Source: Macrococcus bovicus (GTDB lineage: Bacteria > Bacillota > Bacilli > Staphylococcales > Staphylococcaceae). From it: 64,000 bases of DNA. Of this stretch, positions 17,197 to 25,143 are shown piece by piece. The stretch covers positions 124,001 to 188,000 of the forward strand of contig NZ_SCWF01000002.1 of assembly GCF_004359575.1 (NCBI RefSeq), given 5' to 3'. The number at the start of each line of letters is the position of its first letter. Position 1 is the stretch's first letter. The notes under the pieces are model-generated. The model did not search any database and was not told the DNA's origin. It was given only the letters and a program-made list of their open reading frames with translations. Both the position numbers and the translations under genes were made by a program.

Positions 17197-18246
17197 TTAT
17201 AGCTTGAAGTTCATCTTGACGGCACCTGACTCGATGAAGGTCACGATGATCAGGAGGATGATCGGGCCGATAAAGAAGCCGATAAAGCCCATCAGTTTCA
17301 AGCCGATGTACATGGAAATCAAGGTGGCAAGCGGACTCAGTCCGACACCGTTGCCCATAATCTTCGGTTCCAGTACTTTGCGCTGCACGAGCAGGAAGAC
17401 TGAAAGAAGCGCGAGCTTGATGGCTGTTACATTGTCGCCTGTAATCAGCTCATACAGCGTCCACGGAATGGTGATGCCGGTAGCGCCGATAATGGGCAGT
17501 AAGTCGACGATACAGATGATCAGGCTGAGGATGAGCGCATTTTCCGGCACGATAAATAACAGACCGATAAATGTGAAGACCCAGGTGATAAATGATAAGA
17601 TGACGGCCGCTCTGAGCATGCCGAAGACAGAGGTAGAGACCTTCTGCCAGATCAGCAGACCCCGCGAGTAGGTTTTTTCATATGTATGCTTGCGTATCAG
17701 TTGCTTCATGCGTGTGACTTCCAGCATAAAGAGGAACAGAGCAACCAGGAACACCAGACCGGAAATAATCAGCTCAGGCAGCATGGAGACAAAATTGGTG
17801 ATGTTCTGGACGCTGAAATAGTCAGCGATACTATCACGCATAGAAAGAAGGAACTTCTGCACTTCATCATTGAGTGAGGCGGTTACGCTTGATGGGAGCA
17901 GCTGTTTCAGTTTCACTTCGACACTCGACCAGGCCGCGATCAAGGTGTCTGCTTTAGCCGGCAGACTCCTGACGAAATCGAATAAGGCTTCAATCACTTT
18001 CGTCAGTATCAGGTAAAGCAGCACTAATAAAATGAGCAGAATACCTGAATAGAGGGCCGTCACACTCCATTTACGACTGCCGAATTTGAACTCCAGCTTT
18101 CTGACAGCGGGTTCCAGCACTAAGGCAAGTATCAGTGCGCTGACAATCGGAATTGATATGGGTAAGATGAAATAAAAGAATAAAACGGTGAGAACAATAA
18201 AGACCGCTAAGGTCACATTCTTTTTAGTTAAAAGTCGCTTGAACAC
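17197..18246 (-). CDS. AI-2E family / YtvI-like membrane transporter
   Basis: Integral membrane protein of 349 residues with about seven to eight segments and a large extracytoplasmic domain (about residues 90-150). It has the family features of the AI-2E exporter / PerM superfamily: two N-terminal helices, the central soluble region, then FVALFLFMLEV and C-terminal PIIGATGITIPW and NGVGLSPLATLISMYIGLKLMGFIGFFIGP. The closest named relatives are Bacillus YtvI-type proteins. The substrate cannot be deduced; some relatives are Na+/H+ antiporters. It shares its strand with the YugN-like gene but a terminator separates them. Confidence 0.85.
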   Translation of the reverse strand: MFKRLLTKKNVTLAVFIVLTVLFFYFILPISIPIVSALILALVLEPAVRKLEFKFGSRKWSVTALYSGILLILLVLLYLILTKVIEALFDFVRSLPAKADTLIAAWSSVEVKLKQLLPSSVTASLNDEVQKFLLSMRDSIADYFSVQNITNFVSMLPELIISGLVFLVALFLFMLEVTRMKQLIRKHTYEKTYSRGLLIWQKVSTSVFGMLRAAVILSFITWVFTFIGLLFIVPENALILSLIICIVDLLPIIGATGITIPWTLYELITGDNVTAIKLALLSVFLLVQRKVLEPKIMGNGVGLSPLATLISMYIGLKLMGFIGFFIGPIILLIIVTFIESGAVKMNFKL

Positions 18247-18267
18247 ATTCTGTCCTCCTCATGGCTA

Positions 18268-18298
18268 TTAAAAAAGACGCGGCATATGCCCACGTCTT
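18268..18298 (-). terminator. Terminator overlapping the YugN-like stop codon
   Basis: On the minus strand AAGACG.GGGCATATGCC.CGTCTT folds into a long hairpin followed by six Ts. Its left arm includes the TAA stop of the upstream gene. Confidence 0.75.
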
Positions 18299-18656
18299 AA
18301 GCAAGGATTTCTCTGAGATCGTTACTGATACTGATGATTGTACGTTTGCAATGTTCAACCACTGCTGGCGGAAAATATTCATCCTCACCATATTCGATAC
18401 CGGTTGGATAATAGTGCTTACCTAAGTAAGGATCCATCATCTGTAGTTTAGCGTTCCGAGCACCTACATCACCTTCAACGGCGTAACCTGGAATGCGAAG
18501 GTAGTAAACACCTTCTTCAATCTGATATTTCAAGTCGTATGTGACACGTTCGTAATCCCAGTGGCCACCCAGATTAAGGCCATGTTTATTCATGACGTGC
18601 TGAATCACATTCTGATCAGCTACGATGTTTTCAATACCTGAATTGTCGAATACCAT
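18297..18656 (-). CDS. YugN-like protein
   Basis: Protein of 119 residues that matches the YugN-like family (Bacillus YugN): N-terminal FDNSGIENIVADQN, central GGHWDYERVTYDLKY near residues 29-43, YYLRIPGYAVEGDVG near 51-65, and the invariant-looking GKHYYPTGIEYGEDEYFP near 79-96. Soluble, no catalytic motif recognised; the function of the family is unknown. The ATG at 18656 is chosen because GGAGG lies 8 bases upstream; the frame continues upstream without a ribosome binding site. It diverges from the YlbC-like gene. Confidence 0.88.
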   Translation of the reverse strand: MVFDNSGIENIVADQNVIQHVMNKHGLNLGGHWDYERVTYDLKYQIEEGVYYLRIPGYAVEGDVGARNAKLQMMDPYLGKHYYPTGIEYGEDEYFPPAVVEHCKRTIISISNDLREILA

Positions 18657-18775
18657 TTCATTTACCTCCCTCAATATGCTCAACTCTAATTTTATGACAA
18701 AAAGAGGATTGTTGCAATCAGTTATTTATTCATGTGCAAATAATGTATAATATGAAAAAACAGACGGAGAAGCTA

Positions 18776-19678
18776 ATGAAGACTATAATATTTAAAATGC
18801 TGTTAGTTCTAATAGCGCTACTAGGACTCTTTCTGCTGTTCTATGCTCTCGGAGATTTTAATCGCCTGGAGGAAACCAAGCAGAATGATCAGCCAGAAGA
18901 AAGACCGAGGAATGCAGCGCTCACTGAGGGACCGGGGACCTACATCGGAGAATCAATTGACAGCTGGACAGCAGTCCATGGTTATCCGGACCGCATCTAT
19001 CAGGCTGATAATAAATATCAGCACTACATCTATCACGACAAGAATGCATTTTATGATGTCCGGGTAAGAGAGAATCAAATCGGCATGATCTATGCGACAG
19101 GTCCGGAAGCTGATATTGAACCGTTCACTGTAAACCAGCAGGCATCAGACATTTTCAGAGGCACTTCTATCGACACTGAACCGAGCGTGATGTCTGAGGA
19201 CGGGGATTATCATTTTGAGTTGACTGAAGTTGACCTTAAGACACAGCTGCTCATTCAGTATGATGATGTCTATACTCAGGTCTATATCGACCGAGAGACA
19301 GGCAAAGTGATGGCCGCAAGATTTATGTCGGCGCCGCTGCTCGTTCAGATGCTGCCCTATACGGCTCACTTGAACGGTCAGCCTATAGAGCGTACAATGA
19401 GGATAGAGCAATCTATTCTGCAGGAACAGAATGCTCAGCAGACATTGATCGAAATAATCAATATGATGCGTGCAAATTACGAAATACATCCGCTGCGCAA
19501 GATAGAGAACGATGAGTCTATGTGTCAGCAGGAAAACAGTACGACAGCTTATGACTCAGCTGAAGCAGTTAATCAGTGGCTGAATGGGCATGAGCGTGGA
19601 ATGATGCTTAACAATCACTACGACAGCATTGTAGCCTCAGTGAGTGATTGTTACGGTGTCCGCTATATCAAGAATTAA
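18776..19678 (+). CDS. Membrane-anchored CAP-associated-domain protein (YlbC-like)
   Basis: Protein of 300 residues. An N-terminal signal anchor (residues 3-22) is followed by a CAP-associated N-terminal domain (about residues 45-180; GESIDSWTAVHGYPDRIY, MIYATGP) and a C-terminal remnant of a CAP/SCP domain (LIEIINMMRANYEIHPLRKIENDESM ...). A normal CAP domain has about 120 residues with conserved His and Glu; here only about 75 follow and the HSxxM-like motif is missing, so the domain looks shortened. Its location ahead of ylbF matches Bacillus ylbC. The ATG at 18776 follows CGGAG; TATAAT at 18746-18751 may be its -10. Confidence 0.8.
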   Translation: MKTIIFKMLLVLIALLGLFLLFYALGDFNRLEETKQNDQPEERPRNAALTEGPGTYIGESIDSWTAVHGYPDRIYQADNKYQHYIYHDKNAFYDVRVRENQIGMIYATGPEADIEPFTVNQQASDIFRGTSIDTEPSVMSEDGDYHFELTEVDLKTQLLIQYDDVYTQVYIDRETGKVMAARFMSAPLLVQMLPYTAHLNGQPIERTMRIEQSILQEQNAQQTLIEIINMMRANYEIHPLRKIENDESMCQQENSTTAYDSAEAVNQWLNGHERGMMLNNHYDSIVASVSDCYGVRYIKN

Positions 19679-19691
19679 ATGGGGTATGAGG

Positions 19692-20120
19692 ATGATTTAT
19701 GATGACCAGCTGTTCACTGTGCTGGACCGGGCAGATGAACTGAACAGCATGATTCTGACAAGTGAATGTTACAATCAATATAGACTGGACCAGCTGGCTT
19801 TAGAACAGGACACAGAAGTCGCGGTCATGAAGACGAACTTACTCAGACTGAAGGAACGATACGACGAAGTGATGCGGTTCGGCCGCTATCATCCGGATTA
19901 TATGGAGACATTACTCACGACAAGAAGAGCGAAGAAGGCGTATGACCTCCATCCTATTGTCGCAGCCGCGAAGAGAAGCGAGGTGGCCCTTCAGACCTTA
20001 CTCGATGAAGTCCTTGTCATTATTGCCGGTGCTGTTTCCGAAGAAGTGAAAGTAGAAAGCGGTAATCCATTTTTTACTACTGACCACAGTTGCAGCGGCG
20101 GCTGCTCCTGTTCAGCATAA
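19692..20120 (+). CDS. ylbF: YlbF, Y-complex regulator of RNase Y
   Basis: Protein of 142 residues, mostly helical, of the YlbF/YmcA family. With YmcA and YaaT it forms the Y-complex that steers RNase Y in mRNA maturation in Bacillus and carries iron-sulfur clusters (family knowledge). The C-terminus ends CSGGCSCSA, giving three closely spaced cysteines suited to cluster binding. Conserved stretch VMRFGRYHPDY near residues 57-67. Of two nearby Met codons, that at 19692 has better spacing from GGGG. The next gene starts 11 bases after its stop. Confidence 0.9.
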   Translation: MIYDDQLFTVLDRADELNSMILTSECYNQYRLDQLALEQDTEVAVMKTNLLRLKERYDEVMRFGRYHPDYMETLLTTRRAKKAYDLHPIVAAAKRSEVALQTLLDEVLVIIAGAVSEEVKVESGNPFFTTDHSCSGGCSCSA

Positions 20121-20131
20121 GAGGTGCGGAT

Positions 20132-20668
20132 GTGGGTAACAAGAAAGAACGCAAACTGAGAAAAGACTGGCAGAAACGCTATACTTTTTTTGAGCAGCCA
20201 GTAGAACAGGTCTACCGTACAGGTTTTATGACTTCCTTTTATTTCAGGCAATATGCACGATTCATCTATCGTTTACCCGCCCGAAAAAAAGTGCTGGCTA
20301 TCGGCTGTTTCAATGGTGTCCTGCTGAGTACAATCGACCGCGAGACGGCGATAAAAGGTTATTATATCGATCAGGCGCCAAAGGATATGGAACAGGCCAT
20401 CCATCTTTATCCGCACTTTTCCTATAAGCAACTGAAGCGTACACGCATCCCCTATAAAGACAAGAAATTTGATGTGATCTACGTCAGTATTCCGTTTCAT
20501 CTCTTCTATGAGCCGGAAATCCTTATAGCGGAGCTGATCCGTACCGGCCATTCTTTTGTTCTGTTTGATATCAGGCGTCATGACTGGCTTCCTATGCTGG
20601 TGGATGCCGGACTGTTACCGACTGTAACGATTGAGCGGGCCCTTAAATATTATCATATCGAACTGTAG
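20132..20668 (+). CDS. Class I methyltransferase-like protein
   Basis: Protein of 178 residues. A basic N-terminus (VGNKKERKLRKDWQKRY) leads into a Rossmann-like core: KKVLAIGCFNGVLLSTI near residues 51-67 resembles SAM motif I (usually E/DxGxGxG, here IGCFNG), YYIDQAP near 77 resembles motif II, and KKFDVIYVSIPFHLFYEPEILIAEL near 106-130 resembles motif IV and following helix. The glycine loop is incomplete, so binding of SAM is uncertain. Start GTG at 20132 with AGAGGTG five bases upstream. Probably cotranscribed with ylbF. Substrate unknown. Confidence 0.65.
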   Translation: MGNKKERKLRKDWQKRYTFFEQPVEQVYRTGFMTSFYFRQYARFIYRLPARKKVLAIGCFNGVLLSTIDRETAIKGYYIDQAPKDMEQAIHLYPHFSYKQLKRTRIPYKDKKFDVIYVSIPFHLFYEPEILIAELIRTGHSFVLFDIRRHDWLPMLVDAGLLPTVTIERALKYYHIEL

Positions 20669-20675
20669 AAAATGG

Positions 20676-20709
20676 TTGTCTATTATCAGAATATTTGATA
20701 AAGTATAGT
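20676..20709 (+). promoter_or_regulatory. Putative promoter and operator for the NSS transporter leader
   Basis: TTGTCT at 20676 and TATAGT at 20704 (or TAAAGT at 20699, spacer 17) may form the promoter. Between them TATCA-GAATATT-TGATA (20684-20700) is a 17-bp inverted repeat that could bind a regulator. Neither is decisive. Confidence 0.35.
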
Positions 20710-20733
20710 TATTCTAAAAAGAGGTGCTTAACC

Positions 20734-20778
20734 ATGAAGAATCCAATGACGCAACTGAATAGCTGGCAGCTGTCATAG
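20734..20778 (+). CDS. Candidate leader peptide MKNPMTQLNSWQLS
   Basis: Short ORF of 14 codons with a strong ribosome binding site (AAAGAGGTG, 7 bases before the ATG), better than that of many genes here. It precedes, rather than overlaps, a set of alternative RNA hairpins, and its stop codon lies in a GTCATAG copy (20772-20778) that is repeated at 20790-20796 inside the first stem-loop. Such an arrangement is typical of attenuation by a translated leader peptide. A single Trp and two Gln are present, so the cue cannot be named. I know no family for it. Confidence 0.55.
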   Translation: MKNPMTQLNSWQLS

Positions 20779-20903
20779 GACTTATATCCGTCATAGATAT
20801 AAGTCATCTATGACGGTCTCTTCAGGTTTTAATTTACTGAGGCCGTGTCGCGTACATCGGCTTCTTTTTTTCGGCCGATGTCTGCACATCGGCCGTTTTT
20901 TTT
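20779..20903 (+). promoter_or_regulatory. Complex attenuator leader of the NSS transporter
   Basis: Stem A: GACTTATAT (20779-20787) with ATATAAGTC (20797-20805). Stem B: CCGTCATAG (20788-20796, the loop of A) with CTATGACGG (20808-20816), so A and B interlock as a pseudoknot or exclude each other. A short stem CTTCAG/CTGAGG follows (about 20820-20842). Then four segments: 1 GCCGTGT (20842-20848), 2 ACATCGGC (20854-20861), 3 GGCCGATGT (20873-20881), 4 ACATCGGCC (20886-20894). Pair 1:2 precedes TTCTTTTTTT, 3:4 precedes eight Ts, and 2:3 would block both, as an antiterminator. No T-box motif is present. Mechanism is inferred from base pairing alone. Confidence 0.7.
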
Positions 20904-20931
20904 AGGAAAAAAAATAAAAGGAGTCAATAAT

Positions 20932-22269
20932 ATGGAAACACGTGCATCATGGAATTCTAAATTAGGTTTTATATTAGCAAGTGCTGGGTCAGCGATAGGG
21001 CTGGGTGCCATATGGAAATTTCCCTATGTGATGGCTGCCAATGGGGGCGGCGCATTTTTAACGGTCTTTATTGTTTTTACGCTGTTGATTGGACTGCCGC
21101 TTCTTTTATCCGAGTTTGTGATTGGCCGACATGCACAGACGAACAGTACGAATGCCTTCAGTAAAATGACAGGTCGGAAAATGTTTGACGGCATCGGTCA
21201 TCTCGGCAATATCGGTGTCTTTCTGCTCCTCAGCTTTTATAGTGTCATCGGTGGCTGGATCATCATTTATTTTGTGCGCACGCTCTTTTCACTGCTCACA
21301 GGCAGTCATCACGCGCAATATGATGAGCTCTTCGGCGTGCTGATCAGTCACCCGCTATACGCTTTGGCCGGTCAGTTCATCTTTATCACCCTGACTGCGC
21401 TCATTGTCGCTGCCGGGGTCGAGAAGGGGATAGAACGCGCATCAAAAGTCATGATGCCGCTGCTCTTTATCTTCTTTATGGTCATCATTATCCGTTCTGT
21501 CACCCTTGACGGAAGCATGGCAGGGATCGTGTATTTCCTGAAGCCTGATTTTCATGCACTGAACAGGGACAGTATCCTCTTCGCATTAGGCCAGTCCTTC
21601 TTTTCACTGTCAGTAGGGTTTGGCGGCATGCTGACCTATGCTTCTTATTTAAAGAAAGAGACTGATCTCGTCCAGTCCGGTCTGTCTATCGTCGGCCTTA
21701 ATATTTTAGTGACTATACTTGCAGGGCTCGCCATATTTCCGGCGACGACAGCGCTTCATATCGACAACGCGGAAGGGCCGGGGCTCCTGTTCGTCGTTCT
21801 GCCCTATGTCTTTGATCAACTGGCATTCGGCCAGCTGTTCTATCTGATCTTCCTGCTGCTCTTTCTGTTTGCGACAATCACGTCATCGATCAATCTGATG
21901 GAAATCAATGTCGCAAATATGATCAAAGGAAATGATGCCAGACGCGGGCGGGCTGTTATCCTGCTGACTATCTTGCTGTTTGTTGTAGGCGTCCCTTCTG
22001 CCTTATCCTTCGGCGTCCTTGGGGATGTAAAGTTTTTAGCAGGTACATTTTTTGATAATATGGATTATCTCGTATCCAATATCATGCTGCCGATAGGTGC
22101 CCTTGCTTTCTCCTTGTTCTCAGGTTATGTAATGGACAGACGCATTGCTGAAGAAGAACTCGTAATAGGCGTGCGCTACCAAGGGCTGTTTAAGATTTGG
22201 GTCATGCTGCTGAAGTATCTCATTCCAGTCATTATCATACTGGTTATGGGGTCCTTGTTATTTAAGTAA
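20932..22269 (+). CDS. Sodium-dependent NSS/SNF family transporter
   Basis: Sodium-coupled symporter of the neurotransmitter:sodium symporter family, related to bacterial amino-acid transporters such as LeuT, MhsT and TnaT. 445 residues with 11-12 membrane segments. The family signature GSAIGLGAIWKFPYVMAANGGGAFL spans residues 19-43 (helix 1, Na+ and substrate site), and the SVGFGGMLTYASYL segment near 226-239 corresponds to helix 6. The substrate is probably an amino acid but not identifiable. The ATG at 20932 follows AAAGGAG by 8 bases; an upstream extension would run through the terminator. Expression is likely controlled by the attenuator leader. Confidence 0.92.
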   Translation: METRASWNSKLGFILASAGSAIGLGAIWKFPYVMAANGGGAFLTVFIVFTLLIGLPLLLSEFVIGRHAQTNSTNAFSKMTGRKMFDGIGHLGNIGVFLLLSFYSVIGGWIIIYFVRTLFSLLTGSHHAQYDELFGVLISHPLYALAGQFIFITLTALIVAAGVEKGIERASKVMMPLLFIFFMVIIIRSVTLDGSMAGIVYFLKPDFHALNRDSILFALGQSFFSLSVGFGGMLTYASYLKKETDLVQSGLSIVGLNILVTILAGLAIFPATTALHIDNAEGPGLLFVVLPYVFDQLAFGQLFYLIFLLLFLFATITSSINLMEINVANMIKGNDARRGRAVILLTILLFVVGVPSALSFGVLGDVKFLAGTFFDNMDYLVSNIMLPIGALAFSLFSGYVMDRRIAEEELVIGVRYQGLFKIWVMLLKYLIPVIIILVMGSLLFK

Positions 22270-22272
22270 GGA

Positions 22273-22614
22273 GGTTATGAGCGATAAACAGGAAATATCG
22301 CTCGTAACTGGAGAGTGTGGATAAAAAACCGCGAGTTATGAGCGATAAACAGGAAATATCGCTCATAACTGAAGAATAAGGATAGAAAACCGCGAGTTAT
22401 GAGCGATAAACAGGAAATATCGCTCATAACTGGAGAGTAAGGAGAGAAAACAGTGAGTTATGAGCGATAAACAGGAAATATCGCTCGTAACTGAAGAATA
22501 AGGACAGAAAACAGTGAGTTATGAGCGATAAACAGGAAATATCGCTTATAACTGAAGAATAAGGATAAAAAACCGCGAGTTATGAGCGATAAACAGGAAA
22601 TATCGCTCGTAACT
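22273..22614. repeat. Six tandem 61-bp units with 37-nt palindromes
   Basis: Six palindromes start at 22273, 22334, 22395, 22456, 22517 and 22578, exactly 61 bp apart. Each folds into AGTTATGAGCGATA / TATCGCTCATAACT with a 9-nt loop (AACAGGAAA). The left arm is invariant after copy 1 (first base G instead of A), whereas the right arm varies only by changes that keep G-U pairing (CTCGTAACT in copies 1, 4, 6 and CTTATAACT in copy 5). Spacers of 24 bases (GAAGAATAAGGATAGAAAAC-like plus CGCG or AGTG) are also conserved with small differences. It fills the gap between two convergent genes. Not a CRISPR: spacers are repeated and no cas gene is near. Confidence 0.95.
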
Positions 22615-22620
22615 CGCAGT

Positions 22621-22649
22621 AAAAGGGGCCACTCACGTAGCCCCTTTTT
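22621..22649. terminator. Terminator between the repeat array and mprF
   Basis: AAAAGGGGC / GCCCCTTTT stem with an 11-nt loop and T-rich tails on both strands; it overlaps the mprF stop codon and can end transcription from either side. Confidence 0.75.
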
Positions 22650-25143
22650 ATTTCTTATTAATAGTCAGTCCGATGCGCACCAGATTCCAGACAAGTGAAG
22701 TATAGGTTCTATAGACAACGAATCGCTCGTTCCATTCAGGATTATATTTCTGTTTATATTTCCGCAAGCCCTGGAAACTGTACAAGTTATTGAAATGATT
22801 GAAGACATGTCCCGCGACGCGTTCACGCGCATAGCCATAACGATTCTGACCGACGTTAGATAATGTGGCCATTCCCATATTGAAGTAGTCATAGCCTTGC
22901 TCTTTTGAATACAGCAGCATATTTAAGTACAGGGCATCCATGGCGGGAATATCGAGATCCGGCAGCCAGCGTATTAAATCAACTGACAAGGTGCTGTTAT
23001 AATTTGTCGGCATGAGTGTAGAGAATGCAACGATGCGTTGATCCGCGTCTTTTAAGACAGCTATAGGTGCCTGCTCGAGATAATGTCTAGTAAATGATCC
23101 GACAGAGAACTGCATCTCCTGTTTGCCGTTTAACCATGCATCGCTCACCGTCTTCAGTTCATCAATCAATTCATCAAAAGGTGCTTCTACAATCGAGAAG
23201 AGATACCCCTCTTTTTCAAGTTTGTTCAGCGTGGCGCGAAAGGCACGCTGTTTTTTACCGCTGACGGTAAAGTCCTGCAGCGGAATCAGGGCTTCTTCGC
23301 CGATCTTGAAGAAATGATTGCCGAAGCCGTGGTAGAGCGGTAAATATTTTGACTGCACCTGATAAAAGATGACGTCACTGCCGAGGAAAAAGGCCTTGTC
23401 GTAGAAGTCCATCAGGAGCTGTTCGAAGTGCTCGCGGTTACCGACCGGATCGCCCATGACGATGAGCGCATTCTTCGTCTTATGGAACATCAGGAAGGCA
23501 TCGCGTGCCTCATTCAAGAAAAATGATTTATCACCCGTGAAAGCCAGGTGACTGACGTAGCTGCCTTCGATATCAATGATTGATTTCAGTTCTTCCTCAG
23601 TGACAGCATCCGCCAGCAGATGATGATATTTTCTCGAGTAATAATAAGTGATCAGTGCACTGACAACGGCGAATATCAGGACTGTCCCCCACATCAGTGC
23701 ACCGAGCAGCTGATCATCGAAATGAGTGGCTTTATGGGGATAAATCTCCAGCATATCGATGGTCACCCAGTGATTGACGGCTAGCATCAGCAGCATCAGC
23801 GCTGTGCTGATGATCAGTTTGAGAGGGGTCAGGCTGCGCTTAATCATGGTTGTCTTACGATATCTGAATATCAGGAGCAGCAGGATGGTCGTCAACCAGA
23901 CGTAGGAGACGATCGTCCCGTACGAGAGAAAAGTCGTGACCAGCAGCATGGCGGTCGATAGGCTACTGAGCATGGTCGCACGCTTTGTGCCGTGCATGAC
24001 GCCGTTTGCGCTGATCAGAAGCGTCAGACTGGCAGCGACGTGGAAGATGATGATGACTGAGTAATAAGTGTAACGTTTCTCAGCTATCGCATCATAGACA
24101 ATCAGAAAATGATTGAAGTAGTAGACAAGACTGGTGATGATGGTCAGCAGCGCGACAATCAACCCGGAAAACTGATAAGGTGAGGATTTCTGCAGTGCGC
24201 GGATAAAGGAGCCGGTCATGGCCGCTGAACTCAACAGCTTATTATCCTCGATATAAGTCTTGGCGCTCTCTTTGTATTCAAAGACTGACAACAGCAGCGC
24301 GACAAGAAGCGGAAAGAAATAGTAGACGGTGCGGTAGAGCAGTAACGCAAGGAGCGCTTTCTCCTCGCTGACGCCCAGTGTGCCGAGCCCTGTTAACATC
24401 ACCAGGTCAAAGGCACCTAAGCCACCTGGAATCATGCTGATGATACCGGACAGTGACGCTATGATGAAAAGGCCTGCTACCGCCGGCAACGCCACCGCCA
24501 TATTTAATTCATGCAGAATGAAATAGAAGAGGACAATCGCTGCCAGCCAGTCAATGATGGAAACGAGTGTGAAATTGACGCCGAGTAACCGCTGCTCCTT
24601 GCTGATCGGCTTGATGATGGTAATGATGAGATAAGCAGGCGCATAGATACAGGCAAAAAGAACAATCCAGTTGCCATACGGGACTGCTTTAATATCAATC
24701 AGTCCATAAGCGATATAGCACAGGACGCTGAGACCGCTGATGGTGGATAATAACAGCAGACTGATGGCCCGCTTGAGCGGCGCATGAGCAGGTGCTTTAG
24801 GCTCGTACTGAAATATGCGGAGACCAGCGCCAAATAAGCCGCCGAGGCCCAGAATATTGTTAAATGCATTCGTTATAAAACTGACCGGCAATAAGTGACG
24901 GAGAGAGATATTCACATTTAACTGGCGCGTCAGCACATAATCATAGAGAGAGAGCGACAGAACAGCGGTCAGACCTGCAACGATGATCAGGATAAAGTTG
25001 AGGGTCGGCAGCTGGCGGAACAGGTGAATGGTTTCTTTGAAGTTGACCTGGGACAGTTCACGTGCCAGGATGACCATCGCTGCTGTAAAGAATATCAGAA
25101 TCAAACTGGTTTTCAAATAAGATAAAGTACGGGAGTTCATCAT
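22648..25143 (-). CDS. mprF: Lysylphosphatidylglycerol synthase/flippase MprF
   Basis: Bifunctional membrane protein that transfers Lys from Lys-tRNA to phosphatidylglycerol and flips the product outward, lowering surface negative charge and giving resistance to cationic peptides. 831 residues, close to the S. aureus length of 840. The N-terminal part (about 1-490) has some 14 membrane segments (flippase), and the C-terminal part (about 510-831) is the cytosolic GNAT-fold synthase with GDPVGNREHFEQLL near 570 and the conserved FNMGMATLSNVG near 755. The ATG overlaps the stop of the upstream C39-like gene (ATGA), so the two are cotranscribed and coupled. Confidence 0.96.
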   Translation of the reverse strand: MMNSRTLSYLKTSLILIFFTAAMVILARELSQVNFKETIHLFRQLPTLNFILIIVAGLTAVLSLSLYDYVLTRQLNVNISLRHLLPVSFITNAFNNILGLGGLFGAGLRIFQYEPKAPAHAPLKRAISLLLLSTISGLSVLCYIAYGLIDIKAVPYGNWIVLFACIYAPAYLIITIIKPISKEQRLLGVNFTLVSIIDWLAAIVLFYFILHELNMAVALPAVAGLFIIASLSGIISMIPGGLGAFDLVMLTGLGTLGVSEEKALLALLLYRTVYYFFPLLVALLLSVFEYKESAKTYIEDNKLLSSAAMTGSFIRALQKSSPYQFSGLIVALLTIITSLVYYFNHFLIVYDAIAEKRYTYYSVIIIFHVAASLTLLISANGVMHGTKRATMLSSLSTAMLLVTTFLSYGTIVSYVWLTTILLLLIFRYRKTTMIKRSLTPLKLIISTALMLLMLAVNHWVTIDMLEIYPHKATHFDDQLLGALMWGTVLIFAVVSALITYYYSRKYHHLLADAVTEEELKSIIDIEGSYVSHLAFTGDKSFFLNEARDAFLMFHKTKNALIVMGDPVGNREHFEQLLMDFYDKAFFLGSDVIFYQVQSKYLPLYHGFGNHFFKIGEEALIPLQDFTVSGKKQRAFRATLNKLEKEGYLFSIVEAPFDELIDELKTVSDAWLNGKQEMQFSVGSFTRHYLEQAPIAVLKDADQRIVAFSTLMPTNYNSTLSVDLIRWLPDLDIPAMDALYLNMLLYSKEQGYDYFNMGMATLSNVGQNRYGYARERVAGHVFNHFNNLYSFQGLRKYKQKYNPEWNERFVVYRTYTSLVWNLVRIGLTINKK

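Noticed and set aside
20710-20931. T-box riboswitch before the NSS transporter
   Set aside because: The conserved AGGGTGGNACCGCG motif is absent here, although it is present before ileS. A leader-peptide mechanism fits better.
20845-20931. N-terminal extension of the NSS transporter
   Set aside because: It would translate the terminator hairpin and the T-runs; the start at 20932 has its own ribosome binding site and a normal family N-terminus.
22273-22614. CRISPR array
   Set aside because: The units are palindromic and the spacers are nearly identical to each other, and no cas genes lie nearby; CRISPR spacers would be unique.
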